From: Mycobacterium sp. NS-7484
GTDB lineage: Bacteria; Actinomycetota; Actinomycetes; Mycobacteriales; Mycobacteriaceae
Assembly: GCF_001953975.1 (NCBI RefSeq)
Contig: NZ_MBEJ01000009.1
Coordinates: 1 to 53,850, forward strand
Direction: 5' to 3'
Length of the DNA: 53,850 bases
Under the pieces are notes generated by a model that had not been told where the DNA came from, made no database searches, and saw nothing but the letters and a program-made list of their open reading frames with translations. Shown here piece after piece: positions 22,218 to 30,860 of the stretch. How positions within the stretch are numbered: the stretch's first letter is position 1; each line of letters starts with the position of its first letter. The position numbers and the translations under genes were made by a program.

Positions 22218-23399
22218 ATGAGCACGCAGAACACCCACGTGGTCGTGATCGGCGGTGGATATGCCGGAGTGCTGGCGGCCAACCATCTGCACAGCACGCC
22301 CGGAGTCAGCGTCACGCTGGTCAATCCGCGACCGGATTTCGTCGAGCGGATTCGGTTGCACCAGCTGGCTGTCGGTAACCACGACGCCACCGTGGCCTAC
22401 GACACCATGCTGGGCGCCGGCGTCCGGCTGCTGGTCGACGGCGCCGAACGCATCGACGCCGAGATCCGCCAGGTGCAACTGACCTCAGGTGCGGTCCTCG
22501 ATTACGACTACCTGATCTACGCCGTCGGCAGTACCGCCGGAGTACCCGCCTCAGTACCGGGCGCAGCCGAATTCGCCTATCCGCTATCGGAATTCGAGCA
22601 GGCACAGCGGCTGCGGGCCCGGCTGCAAGATGTGCCGGTGGCGGCCCCGGTGGTGGTGGTCGGGGGCGGCCTGACCGGGATCGAGGCGGCCGCCGAGCTC
22701 GCCGAGGCCGGACGCAACGTCACGCTCGTCACCGACGTCGTCGGCGCCTCACTAGGGACCGGCGGCCGTCGCTCGATCGTCAAAGCGCTGACCAAGCTCG
22801 GCGTCACCATCGTCGACGGACCCGAGATCCTGGTGTCGGCGGTCGAGGCCGACGCGGTCCGGCTGGCCGACGGCAACCGGCTGCCCAGCGCGGTGACCGT
22901 GTGGACCACCGGCTTCGGCGTGCCCGGGCTCGCCGCGGCCAGCGGGTTGCGTACCGACGAGCTGGGCCGGTTGCTCACCGACGAGACGCTGACGAGTGTC
23001 GACGACGCCCGCATCGTGGCCGCCGGTGACGCCGCCGCACCGTCGAGCGTCCCGCTGCGGATGAGCTGCCAGTCGGCGGGCCCGATGGGTATCCAGGCCG
23101 CCGACACCGTGCTGGCCCGGATCGCCGGCGCCGAACCCGAGGTGATCAACCAGGCGTTCACCGGTCAGTGCGTGAGTGTCGGACGCAAGGCCGGCACCGT
23201 GCAGCTGTGCCACTCAGACGACACCCCGCGCCGCGTCTACATCGGCGGGCGCACCGGCGCATTCGTCAAGGAGCAGGTGTGCCGGGCGACCATCACCTTC
23301 CTGCGCAAGGAGGGCGTCAAGGCCGGGTCCTACTTCTGGTTCAAGGGTGACAACCGGGCCCGCCAGCTCGCCGCGGCGCAGCAGGAGAGCCTCCTCTGA
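22218..23399 (+). CDS. FAD-dependent pyridine-nucleotide oxidoreductase (NADH dehydrogenase-like)
   Basis: A 393-aa two-Rossmann flavoprotein. FAD motif VVVIGGGYAGVLAANHL is at the N-terminus, the NAD(P) motif VVVVGGGLTGIEAAAELAEAG is near residue 152, and the second FAD motif RIVAAGDAAA is near 268. It resembles type II NADH dehydrogenases/AIF-like proteins, but the C-terminal membrane helix is not obvious. GAGAGGAGA precedes the ATG at 22218. Its stop overlaps the sigma-factor ATG (TGATG). Genes beside ECF41 factors often encode oxidoreductases, so this is the expected target and partner. Confidence 0.85.
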   Translation: MSTQNTHVVVIGGGYAGVLAANHLHSTPGVSVTLVNPRPDFVERIRLHQLAVGNHDATVAYDTMLGAGVRLLVDGAERIDAEIRQVQLTSGAVLDYDYLIYAVGSTAGVPASVPGAAEFAYPLSEFEQAQRLRARLQDVPVAAPVVVVGGGLTGIEAAAELAEAGRNVTLVTDVVGASLGTGGRRSIVKALTKLGVTIVDGPEILVSAVEADAVRLADGNRLPSAVTVWTTGFGVPGLAAASGLRTDELGRLLTDETLTSVDDARIVAAGDAAAPSSVPLRMSCQSAGPMGIQAADTVLARIAGAEPEVINQAFTGQCVSVGRKAGTVQLCHSDDTPRRVYIGGRTGAFVKEQVCRATITFLRKEGVKAGSYFWFKGDNRARQLAAAQQESLL

Positions 23400-24313
23400 T
23401 GTCCACCGCCGGCGCAGGTAACTCGAACGAGCACGCGCAGCGGTTCACGCTGCTGCGGCCGCTGCTGTTCACCATCGCCTACGAGATCCTCGGAACGGCA
23501 ACCGAATCCGATGACGTGCTGCAGGAGAGTTACCTGCGCTGGGCCGAGGTCGACCTGGCGAAGGTGACCGACACCAAGGCCTATCTGGCCCAGCTGGTCA
23601 CCCGCCAGGCGCTCAACGCGTTACGGGCCTCCTCGCGGCGACGTGAGGAATACGTGGGCCCGTGGCTACCCGAGCCGCTGCTGCTCGACGAGCGGGACGG
23701 CGCAGCGGATGTGGTTCTGGCCGAGTCGGTTTCGATGGCCATGATGGTGGTGCTCGAGACGCTGACCCCCGACGAGCGCGCCGTGTTCGTGCTCCGCGAG
23801 GTGTTCGGCTTCAGCCATGACGAGATCGCTTCGGCGATCGGCAAATCCGCGGCGGCCGTACGGCAGATGGCCCACCGGGCCCGCGAACACGTGCAGGCCC
23901 GCCGGAAGCGATTCGAGCCCGTCGACATCGCCGAATCGACCCGGATCACCGAGCAGTTTCTGGCTGCGGCGGCCACCGGCGACATGGACGGGCTGCTGGC
24001 ACTGCTGGCACCGGACGCGGTCTACACCGCCGACAGCGGCGGAAAGGCCAGTGCGGCCCGGCGCCCGGTGATCGGCGCGCAGAAGGTGGCGGCCATGCTC
24101 GTCGGACTGTTCCGGGCCGCCGACCGGATTCCGGGCCTGCGCTTCGAGATGACGGTGTGCAACGGCGAACCCGCGGTGATGATCCACAGCGACGCCGGCC
24201 GCGAGGGCGTGTTCACCGTCGAGGTCATCGACGGCAAGATCACGCACTTCTATGCGATGCGCAACCCGGACAAGCTGACCGGCGTCGACGCCCCGCGGGC
24301 CATCAGCCGCTGA
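23399..24313 (+). CDS. ECF41-type sigma factor with fused SnoaL-like regulatory domain
   Basis: A 304-aa ECF sigma factor. Region 2 is ~16-80 (LLFTIAYEILGTATESDDVL) and region 4 ~115-165 (TPDERAVFVLREVFGFSHDEIA). The hallmark WLPEP linker is at 89-93. The C-terminal ~125 aa form a SnoaL/NTF2-like domain carrying DSGGK (212-216), a variant of the family DGGG motif, and NPDKL at 289-293. In ECF41 proteins this domain, rather than an anti-sigma factor, controls activity. It is translationally coupled to the upstream oxidoreductase and probably reads the promoter at 22159. The M. tuberculosis SigJ is a relative. Confidence 0.93.
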   Translation: MSTAGAGNSNEHAQRFTLLRPLLFTIAYEILGTATESDDVLQESYLRWAEVDLAKVTDTKAYLAQLVTRQALNALRASSRRREEYVGPWLPEPLLLDERDGAADVVLAESVSMAMMVVLETLTPDERAVFVLREVFGFSHDEIASAIGKSAAAVRQMAHRAREHVQARRKRFEPVDIAESTRITEQFLAAAATGDMDGLLALLAPDAVYTADSGGKASAARRPVIGAQKVAAMLVGLFRAADRIPGLRFEMTVCNGEPAVMIHSDAGREGVFTVEVIDGKITHFYAMRNPDKLTGVDAPRAISR

Positions 24314-24320
24314 CTTTCCC

Positions 24321-24400
24321 CCTCCCGTTCTACGGCGAGCAGACGTGAACCCGCAACTTCTCGCCCGAAAAAGTACGGTTTTGCGTCTGCTCGCGGGAGG
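24321..24400. repeat. Long inverted repeat of the CGAGCAGACG family
   Basis: GCGAGCAGACG (24335-24345) and CGTCTGCTCGC (24384-24394) pair over 11 bp, and CCTCCCG (24321-24327) with CGGGAGG (24394-24400) extends the stem across a bulge. The loop of 38 nt contains TACGGT, a -10-like box. It sits between the sigma gene and pabB, both on the plus strand. Confidence 0.65.
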
Positions 24401-24415
24401 CCGCAAGCTGGTGGC

Positions 24416-25663
24416 ATGCGGATCGAGCGGCTCGGCGCGCTGGGTGGCGCCCCGGCGGTACTGCGGGGTGTCGCCCGGGCCGCGGCCGCCGCGGGGGTGG
24501 CGCCACCGGCCGCGTTGATCGGCGACTGGTTCGGCTCGCGTGCGGTGATCGCCCCGTCGGTCACCACGGCCTCTGTGCCTGCCCACGCGGTGTTCCACGC
24601 CCCGGCCTGCGGTTCCCCCACGGACGCCGACGGGGCCGTCGGGGCCGTAGGAGGCGGCTGGTTCGGCTACCTGTCCTATCCGGACCCGGGCCGGGACGAG
24701 TCGATCCCCCGCATCCCCGAGGCCGCCGGCGGCTGGTCGGATTGCGTGTTGCGTCAAGACACCGACGGCGTGTGGTGGTACGAAAGCCTCAGCGGCGCAG
24801 GCCTTCCCGCGTGGGTGACATTGTCCACCCCGGCGCCCGAGCCGTGTACCGTCTCCTGGATCGCCCCCGACCGCGACGACCACCGCCGCGGCGTGCTGGC
24901 GTGCCTGCAGGCCATCGCCGCGGGCGAGGTGTACCAGGCCTGCGTGTGCACGCGGTTCACCGGCCGCATCGACGGAGATCCGATCGACTTCTTCACCGAG
25001 GCGGTGGCCCGCACCGCGCCGTCGCGGGCCGCGTACCTGGCCGGGGATTGGGGCGCGGTGGCCTCGCTGTCACCCGAGTTGTTCCTGCGTCGCGCCGGCA
25101 CCACGGTGGCCTCGAGCCCGATCAAGGGCACCCTGCCCCGCTCGGCGGATCCGGCCGGCCTGCTGACCTCGACCAAAGACGTCGCCGAGAACGTCATGAT
25201 CGTCGACCTGGTGCGCAACGACCTGGGGCGGGTCGCGGCGACCGGCAGCGTGACGGTGCCCGAACTGCTCGCGGTGCGGCCGGCGCCGGGCGTGTGGCAC
25301 CTGGTCTCCACGGTCACCGCCGAGGTGCCTGCCCAGCTGCCGATCGCAGCGCTCCTGGAGGCCACGTTCCCGCCCGCCTCCGTCACCGGTACCCCGAAGC
25401 TGCGGGCCCGGCAGCTGCTGCGGCAATGGGAGCCGGCACGGCGTGGAATCTATTGCGGGACAGTCGGTCTGGCCTCGCCGGTGGCGGGTTGTGAGCTCAA
25501 CGTGGCGATCCGCACCGTGGAGTTCGGCATCGACGGGTCTGCCGTGCTCGGCGTGGGTGGCGGCATCACCGCCGATTCCGACGTCGACGTGGAATGGGAG
25601 GAATGCCTGCACAAGGCATCGAGCCTCGTGAGGTCTGACACTGTGGTAGTCAATCGGGTATGA
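24416..25663 (+). CDS. pabB: Aminodeoxychorismate synthase component I
   Basis: A 415-aa chorismate-binding enzyme that makes 4-amino-4-deoxychorismate for folate. The chorismate domain starts near residue 150 with HRRGVLACLQAIAAGEVYQACVCTRF and includes SSPIKGTLPRS, MIVDLVRNDLGRVA and FPPASVTGTPK. The final GVGGGITADSDVDVEWEEC is typical. KGTLPR replaces the anthranilate-synthase pattern, favouring PabB over TrpE, as does the syntenic position beside metG and rsmI. The ATG at 24416 lies close behind the inverted repeat. The stop overlaps the DUF1330 gene by 4 bp. Confidence 0.92.
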   Translation: MRIERLGALGGAPAVLRGVARAAAAAGVAPPAALIGDWFGSRAVIAPSVTTASVPAHAVFHAPACGSPTDADGAVGAVGGGWFGYLSYPDPGRDESIPRIPEAAGGWSDCVLRQDTDGVWWYESLSGAGLPAWVTLSTPAPEPCTVSWIAPDRDDHRRGVLACLQAIAAGEVYQACVCTRFTGRIDGDPIDFFTEAVARTAPSRAAYLAGDWGAVASLSPELFLRRAGTTVASSPIKGTLPRSADPAGLLTSTKDVAENVMIVDLVRNDLGRVAATGSVTVPELLAVRPAPGVWHLVSTVTAEVPAQLPIAALLEATFPPASVTGTPKLRARQLLRQWEPARRGIYCGTVGLASPVAGCELNVAIRTVEFGIDGSAVLGVGGGITADSDVDVEWEECLHKASSLVRSDTVVVNRV

Positions 25664-26031
25664 CCACGCCCGCAGACATTCCCAGCACACTCAACGACTT
25701 CCCGTCGGACGCGCCGATCGTGATGGTGAACCTGCTGAAGTTCAAAGAGCCCGACGGGCTGGACAACTATCTCAAGTACGGAGCCGGGGTGGCTCCGCTG
25801 CTGGAGCGGGCCGGCGCGAAGGTGCGCTACGGCGGGTCCGCCCCCGCCGTCCTCCTCGGTGAAGACGCCAAGCCCTGGTGGGACGTGATTCTCGTCGTCG
25901 AATATCCGAGTCCGGCGGCGTTTCTGGAGATGGTGACCAGCGAGGAGTACGCAGCGGTACACGTGCACCGCGCGGCCGCGCTGGAGCGCGGGGAATTGAT
26001 CGCGACGTCCAACTGGTCGGTCACGACGTAG
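25660..26031 (+). CDS. DUF1330-type dimeric alpha-beta barrel protein
   Basis: A 123-aa protein with VMVNLLKFKEPDGLDNYLKYG, AVLLGEDAKPWWDVILVVEYPSPAAFLEMVTSEEY and AAALERGELI, the layout of DUF1330/ferredoxin-like barrel proteins. The ATG overlaps the pabB stop (ATGA), so it is co-translated with pabB. Its last 11 bases overlap the 3' end of the convergent rsmI gene. A link to folate metabolism is suggested only by position. Confidence 0.82.
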   Translation: MTTPADIPSTLNDFPSDAPIVMVNLLKFKEPDGLDNYLKYGAGVAPLLERAGAKVRYGGSAPAVLLGEDAKPWWDVILVVEYPSPAAFLEMVTSEEYAAVHVHRAAALERGELIATSNWSVTT

Positions 26032-26863
26032 CGCGTGCCCGCAGCACGGCGTCGTAGAGCTCGCGCCGCGACGGCGCCCCAGGGTTGGCGGCGATGACCT
26101 GAGCACAGGCGTCCTTGACCCGCGTCCCGTCGGCCACCAGTTCCTCGACCTCGGCCACCAGGGCGGGCAGTTCCACGGACGGTGTCCCACCGGCCAACAC
26201 CACGGTGATCTCGCCGAGCACACCGTCGGCCGCCCACTCCGCCAGTTCGGCCAGACTGCCGCGGCGGATCTCCTCGTGGGTCTTGGTCAGCTCGCGGCAC
26301 ACCACGGCGCGCCGCTGCGGCCCGAGCACCTCGACCGCGTCGCGCAGCGTCTCGGCCAGCCGGCGCGGGGATTCGAAGAACACGCACGTGCGCGGTTCGG
26401 CGGCCAGAGTCTGTAGCCAGGACAGCCGGGCGGCGTGTTTGCGTGGGGCGAAACCCTCGAAACAGAACCGGTCCGAGGCCAGGCCGGACACCGCCAGTGC
26501 CGTCGTCACCGCCGATGGGCCGGGCAGGCAAGAAACCGGAAGGTCGGCGTCGGCGCAGGCGGCCACCAAGCGGTAGCCGGGGTCATTGATCAAGGGCATG
26601 CCCGCATCGCTGACCACCAGCACCGTCGCACCGGCGGCGATCTCGTCGACCAGCCCGGGCACGCGACTGGCCTCGTTCTGATCGAAGAAGCTCACGATGC
26701 GCCCCGCCGGTTGCACCCCCAGCGACTGGGCCAGCGCGCGCACCCGCCGGGTGTCCTCGGCCGCCACGATGTCACTCGTCGCCAATGCTGCGATGAGACG
26801 CGCCGACGCGTCGTCGGGGCGGCCCAGCGGCGTGGCGCCGATCAACAGTTTGCCGGGTGTCAC
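26021..26863 (-). CDS. rsmI: 16S rRNA (cytidine-2'-O)-methyltransferase RsmI
   Basis: A 280-aa tetrapyrrole-methylase-fold enzyme that methylates C1402 of 16S rRNA. Motifs in order: LLIGATPLGRPDDAS, VAAEDTRRVRAL, VLVVSDAGMPLINDPGYRLV, LPGPSAVTTAL, FEGFAPRK, VFFESPRRL, RELTKTHEE and LGEITVVLAGG. The usual family glycine-proline motif reads ATPLGRPDD. The GTG at 26863 begins 7 nt after TAGGCT on the minus strand, so the mRNA is probably leaderless. It is divergent from pmt, with overlapping -10 boxes. Confidence 0.94.
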   Translation of the reverse strand: MTPGKLLIGATPLGRPDDASARLIAALATSDIVAAEDTRRVRALAQSLGVQPAGRIVSFFDQNEASRVPGLVDEIAAGATVLVVSDAGMPLINDPGYRLVAACADADLPVSCLPGPSAVTTALAVSGLASDRFCFEGFAPRKHAARLSWLQTLAAEPRTCVFFESPRRLAETLRDAVEVLGPQRRAVVCRELTKTHEEIRRGSLAELAEWAADGVLGEITVVLAGGTPSVELPALVAEVEELVADGTRVKDACAQVIAANPGAPSRRELYDAVLRARATS

Positions 26864-26870
26864 GCCCGAC

Positions 26871-26880
26871 AGCCTACGAT
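26871..26880. promoter_or_regulatory. Overlapping back-to-back -10 boxes of rsmI and pmt
   Basis: AGCCTACGAT reads TAGGCT on the minus strand (26876-26871) and TACGAT on the plus strand (26875-26880), sharing TA. Each box is exactly 7 nt from its GTG start (26863 and 26888). Confidence 0.6.
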
Positions 26881-26887
26881 CGCTTGC

Positions 26888-28438
26888 GTGACCGCCACCG
26901 CCACCGAAACGCCGACGGCTGGTCGCTCGGTCCCGTTGATCAGCCCCGCGCCGTTGATCCCGTCCCCGGATTTCGGCCCGACCGACCGCCTGCAGGGCTG
27001 GGTGATGACGGCGATCATCACCGCCCTGGCCGCGGTGAGCCGGTTCTTGAACCTCGGCTCGCCGACCGATGCCGGCACCCCGGTCTTCGACGAGAAGCAT
27101 TACGCGCCACAGGCCTGGCAGATGCTGCACAACCACGGGGTCGAGGACAACCCGGGCTACGGGCTCGTGGTGCATCCGCCGGTCGGCAAGCAGCTCATCG
27201 CAATCGGCGAGGCGATCTTCGGATACAACGGACTGGGCTGGCGGTTCTCCGGGGCGCTGTGCGGGGTGGTGATCGTGCTGCTGGTGGTGCGGATCGCGCG
27301 CCGGCTCAGCCGCTCCACCCTGGTCGGTGCGATCGCCGGGCTGCTGCTGATCGCCGACGGGGTCAGTTTCGTCTCGGCCCGCACCGCACTGCTGGACGTG
27401 TTCCTGGTGGTGTTCGTGGTGGCCGCCTTCGCGTGCCTGATGGTCGACCGCGACGACGTCCGCCGCCGGATGTACCACGCGTTCATGGACGGACGGATCG
27501 CCGAGACACCGTGGGGTCCGCGGCTGGGGGTGCGGTGGTGGCGGTTCGGCGCCGGGGTGCTGCTGGGTCTGGCCTGTGCGACCAAGTGGTCCGGCTTGTA
27601 CTTCGTGGCGTTCTTCGGCGTCATGACGCTCGTGCTCGACGCCCTCGCGCGCAAGCAGTACCACGTGCCCCAGCCGTGGAAGGGCATGCTGCGCCGCGAT
27701 GTCGGCCCGGCGGCCTACGTCTTCGGGCTGATCCCGTTCGCGGTGTACCTGGCGTCCTACGGACCGTGGTTCGCCTCCGAGACCGGTGTCGACCGCCACG
27801 AGGTCGGCCAGTCCATCGGCGAGAACAGCATCATCCCGCTGCCCGACGCCGTGCGCTCGCTGTGGCATTACACCTATGCGGCATACCGTTTCCATGCCGG
27901 GCTGACCAACGCCGACGGCAATCACCACCCCTGGGAGTCCAAGCCGTGGACGTGGCCGATGTCGTTGCGCCCGGTGCTCTACGCGATCGACAACCAGGAC
28001 GTGGCCGGTTGCGGCGCCCAGTCCTGCGTGAAAGCCGTGATGCTGGTGGGCACCCCGGCGATGTGGTTTGTCGCGGTGCCGGTTCTGGGCTGGGCCTTGT
28101 GGCGGGCCGTGGTGCGCCGCGACTGGCGCTACGCGGTGGTCTTGGTCGGGTATTCGGCCGGATTCCTGCCCTGGTTCTTCGACATCGACCGGCAGATGTA
28201 CTTCTTCTACGCCACGGTGATGGCGCCGTTCCTGATCCTGGCGATCGCGCTGATCCTCGGCGACATCCTGCACCAGCCTAACCAGAACCCTGAGCGCCGG
28301 ACGCTGGGTCTTCTGGCCGTGTGTCTCTACCTCGCGCTGGTGATCGCGAATTTCGCCTGGCTCTACCCGATCCTGACCGGCCTGCCGATCTCGCAGTCGA
28401 CCTGGAACCTCGAGATCTGGCTGCCGAGTTGGCGCTAG
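26888..28438 (+). CDS. pmt: Polyprenol-phosphate-mannose--protein mannosyltransferase
   Basis: A 516-aa GT39 integral membrane enzyme that O-mannosylates secreted proteins on the outer face of the membrane. The catalytic Asp-Glu is in GTPVFDEKHYAP near residue 63, followed by VVHPPVGKQLIAIGE. About ten hydrophobic segments, a periplasmic loop (~305-365) with HNHPWESKPW-like residues and the end GLPISQSTWNLEIWLPSW match the mycobacterial Pmt. It starts at GTG 26888 without a Shine-Dalgarno sequence, with TACGAT 7 nt upstream; the longer frame is antisense to rsmI. Confidence 0.95.
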   Translation: MTATATETPTAGRSVPLISPAPLIPSPDFGPTDRLQGWVMTAIITALAAVSRFLNLGSPTDAGTPVFDEKHYAPQAWQMLHNHGVEDNPGYGLVVHPPVGKQLIAIGEAIFGYNGLGWRFSGALCGVVIVLLVVRIARRLSRSTLVGAIAGLLLIADGVSFVSARTALLDVFLVVFVVAAFACLMVDRDDVRRRMYHAFMDGRIAETPWGPRLGVRWWRFGAGVLLGLACATKWSGLYFVAFFGVMTLVLDALARKQYHVPQPWKGMLRRDVGPAAYVFGLIPFAVYLASYGPWFASETGVDRHEVGQSIGENSIIPLPDAVRSLWHYTYAAYRFHAGLTNADGNHHPWESKPWTWPMSLRPVLYAIDNQDVAGCGAQSCVKAVMLVGTPAMWFVAVPVLGWALWRAVVRRDWRYAVVLVGYSAGFLPWFFDIDRQMYFFYATVMAPFLILAIALILGDILHQPNQNPERRTLGLLAVCLYLALVIANFAWLYPILTGLPISQSTWNLEIWLPSWR

Positions 28439-28461
28439 CGCTTCTGGATTGACGGGGCCAC

Positions 28462-28481
28462 ACCGGGCCGGCGCCGGTTTC
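28462..28481. terminator. Possible hairpin terminator between pmt and arcA
   Basis: ACCGG (28462-28466) and CCGGT (28474-28478) form a stem with the self-complementary GCCGGC inside, followed by TTT. It lies between convergent stop codons. Confidence 0.35.
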
Positions 28482-28552
28482 TACCTCTGGGCTGCACAAC
28501 GCCGCGCACCACGACCCTCAGGTGGAAATCGGCGCGGGAGCCGGGCGAAAGC

Positions 28553-29761
28553 CTAAACCGGGTCCCGCGCGGCCGGGCACGACATACACCGCGGGCCGCC
28601 ACGGCCGGTGCCCAGCTCCGAGGCCTCGATCTGCAGCACTTCGATGCCCGAATCAGCCAGCCGCGCATTGGTTTCGGCGTTGCGCTCGTAGGCGACGACC
28701 ACACCGGGCGCCAGGGCCAGGGTGTTGTTGCCGTCGTCCCACTGCTCGCGTTCGGCGGTCACCGGATCCAGCCCCGTGTCGATCACCCGCAGCCGCTCGA
28801 TGCCCATCGCCTCGGCGGCGGCCTGCACGAACGGCGCTCCGTCGTCGATCTGGATGCCCGCCTCGGTGCGGTGGATCGTGAACGCCGACAACGAGTCCAC
28901 GATGTTCGGATACATCACCACCGCGTCCACGTCGACCATCGTGCACACGGTGTCCAGGTGCATCTGCGCCCGCTCCTGCTGGATCGGCACCGCGAGCACG
29001 GTATGGGCCAGGTCATCGTCGAACAGGCTGCGCGCCAAGGCTTCCGCCCCGGCCGGGGTGGTGCGCTCCCCGACTCCGACGGCCACCACGCCTGGGGCCA
29101 GCAACAGCACATCACCGCCCTCGACCGGGGCCGAACGCGACTCGTAGGCCCGCCGGACGCCGAGGAACCGCGGGTGGTGGGCATAGATCAAATCGGTCAG
29201 CGACGTCTCCCGCACCCGGGCCGGCAGCGCGAGGGAGGTGATGGCCACTCGCGGGCCGATCCAGAACGACGAGTCCCGGGTGAACAGCAGATTGGGCAGC
29301 GGATCGATCACGAAATCACCGCCGTGGTGCATGAGCCGCACCAGGGACAGCTCGGGCCCCTGAAAAGGCACCTCGTTGAACGTCATGCCGGCCATCAGGA
29401 TGCGCGCCAGGTCGACTGGCGGCAAGGTGCGAAGATAGGCTGAAAGTTCCTGCGCCAGTGGCACTCCCAGCCGGCGCGCGTCGACAGCGGCCGAGATGCC
29501 GTGCATCCGGGCGGCCCCGCTGTGGGCCAGCGCCTCGGTCAGCAGATCGGCCAGCAGCATCACCTCGACGCCGCGCGAGCGCAGCACGTCGGCGAAGGCG
29601 TCATGCTCACGCTGGGCCTTGGCCACCCACGGCAACCCGTCGAACAGCAACGCATCGTTGTTGCGTGGGGTCAGCCGCTGCAGTTCGGGACCCGGGCGAT
29701 GCAGGATCACGGCGCGCAGGGTGCCGACCTCGGAGTTGGAACCGAACGCCGCAGTCTCCAC
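28553..29761 (-). CDS. arcA: Arginine deiminase
   Basis: A 402-aa guanidino-modifying enzyme that hydrolyses arginine to citrulline and ammonia. The catalytic Cys392 is in [21 protein letters not shown], the [10 protein letters not shown] histidine and [10 protein letters not shown] complete the active site. No arcB or arcC lies nearby, as in M. tuberculosis where arcA stands alone at this place. It starts at GTG 29761 with TAACGT (minus, 29773-29768) 6 nt before it. The SoxR-like operator lies between it and the divergent regulator, so shared control is possible. Confidence 0.93.
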   Translation of the reverse strand: METAAFGSNSEVGTLRAVILHRPGPELQRLTPRNNDALLFDGLPWVAKAQREHDAFADVLRSRGVEVMLLADLLTEALAHSGAARMHGISAAVDARRLGVPLAQELSAYLRTLPPVDLARILMAGMTFNEVPFQGPELSLVRLMHHGGDFVIDPLPNLLFTRDSSFWIGPRVAITSLALPARVRETSLTDLIYAHHPRFLGVRRAYESRSAPVEGGDVLLLAPGVVAVGVGERTTPAGAEALARSLFDDDLAHTVLAVPIQQERAQMHLDTVCTMVDVDAVVMYPNIVDSLSAFTIHRTEAGIQIDDGAPFVQAAAEAMGIERLRVIDTGLDPVTAEREQWDDGNNTLALAPGVVVAYERNAETNARLADSGIEVLQIEASELGTGRGGPRCMSCPAARDPV

Positions 29762-29774
29762 CCCATGACGTTAA

Positions 29775-29790
29775 CTCAACTATGGTTGAG
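29775..29790. promoter_or_regulatory. SoxR/MerR-type operator over the soxR promoter
   Basis: CTCAACTATGGTTGAG is a perfect palindrome with 6-bp arms, resembling the SoxR box centre (CCTCAAG...CTTGAGG). TATGGT (29781-29786) inside it is the likely -10 box of the regulator gene, 8 nt before its ATG. Confidence 0.6.
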
Positions 29791-29794
29791 GTGT

Positions 29795-30226
29795 ATGGAG
29801 ACGCACGAGCTCAGCCCCGGCGAAATGTCGCAGCGCAGCGGCGTGGCGGTGTCGGCCCTGCACTTCTACGAGCGCGAGGGCCTGATCTCCAGCCGCCGGA
29901 CAACGGGCAACCAGCGTCGCTACGCGCGCGAGACGCTGCGCCGGGTGGCCTTCATCCGGATGTCGCAACGGCTCGGCATCCCGCTGGCCCGGATCCGCGA
30001 CGCACTGTCCTCGCTGCCCGACGACCGGGTGCCGACCAGCCGGGACTGGGCCAAACTCTCGGCCGGCTGGCGTCAGGACCTCGACGACCGCATCCTGCAC
30101 CTGCAGCGGTTGCGCGACAACCTGACCGGCTGCATCGGCTGCGGCTGCCTGAGCCTGAAGACCTGCCAGCTGACCAACCCCGGCGATGTTCTCGCCGAGC
30201 ACGGCCCCGGGGCCTCCCGACTCTAA
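29795..30226 (+). CDS. soxR: SoxR-type [2Fe-2S] redox-sensing MerR regulator
   Basis: A 143-aa MerR-family protein. The N-terminal winged helix is LSPGEMSQRSGVAVSALHFYEREGL, followed by a dimerisation helix. The C-terminal cluster C113-X2-C116-X-C118-X5-C124 (CIGCGCLSLKTC) is the SoxR iron-sulfur signature, so it should respond to redox-cycling compounds. The ATG at 29795 lies 4 bp after the operator, and the message is probably leaderless. Possible targets are itself, divergent arcA and the downstream oxygenase. It is not in the M. tuberculosis order I recall. Confidence 0.92.
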   Translation: METHELSPGEMSQRSGVAVSALHFYEREGLISSRRTTGNQRRYARETLRRVAFIRMSQRLGIPLARIRDALSSLPDDRVPTSRDWAKLSAGWRQDLDDRILHLQRLRDNLTGCIGCGCLSLKTCQLTNPGDVLAEHGPGASRL

Positions 30227-30260
30227 CCTGATCGAACGCTTGTGCGATACACTCGCGCGC

Positions 30261-30857
30261 ATGGAGCTGGCGTTGCAAGGCTCGCTGTTCGAGCACGCAG
30301 AACGTCGTCGACTCGGCAACGGCGCCTGGGTTGAGCTGCGCTCAGGCTGGTTGCCCGATGCCGACTCGCTGTTCGAGGAGCTGATGGACACGATCCCGTG
30401 GCGCTCCGAAGAGCGGGAGATGTACGACCGGGTGGTCGCCGTGCCGCGGCTGGTGAGCTTTCACCACCTGATCAACGAACCGGTGCCCCACCCCAGGCTC
30501 AAACAGATCCGGCGCAGGCTCAACGACACCTTTGGCGGCGAGCTGGGTGAACAGTTCACCACCGCAGGTCTGTGCCTGTACCGCGACGGCAACGACAGCG
30601 TGGCCTGGCACGGCGACACCATCGGCCGCAGCCGAACCCACGACACCATGGTGGCGATCGTCGGGCTCGGTGCGACAAGGACTTTCGCCCTGCGGCCGCG
30701 CGGCGGCGGTCATGCGCTGCGGCTGCAGCACCGCCACGGTGACCTGCTGGTGATGGGCGGATCGTGCCAGCGCACCTGGGAGCATTCGATCCCCAAGACC
30801 ACCAGCCTGGTCGGGCCGCGGATCAGCATCCAGTTCCGCCCGCACGACGTGCGCTGA
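30261..30857 (+). CDS. AlkB-like 2-oxoglutarate/Fe(II) oxygenase
   Basis: A 198-aa AlkB-family dioxygenase, expected to remove alkyl groups from nucleic acid bases. The iron ligands are in WHGDTIGRS (HxD, near residue 115) and WEHSIPK near 176, and RISIQFRPH holds the 2-oxoglutarate arginines. The ATG at 30261 is preferred; an in-frame ATG at 30186 would overlap soxR. It follows soxR by 34 bp on the same strand, so it could belong to the redox-responsive unit. Its place beside arcA matches Rv1000c. Confidence 0.9.
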   Translation: MELALQGSLFEHAERRRLGNGAWVELRSGWLPDADSLFEELMDTIPWRSEEREMYDRVVAVPRLVSFHHLINEPVPHPRLKQIRRRLNDTFGGELGEQFTTAGLCLYRDGNDSVAWHGDTIGRSRTHDTMVAIVGLGATRTFALRPRGGGHALRLQHRHGDLLVMGGSCQRTWEHSIPKTTSLVGPRISIQFRPHDVR

Positions 30858-30860
30858 GCG

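Noticed and set aside
26864..28273. Upstream extension of the rsmI frame through pmt
   Set aside because: Antisense to the pmt transmembrane protein; the extension is Arg/Gln/His-rich without domain features.
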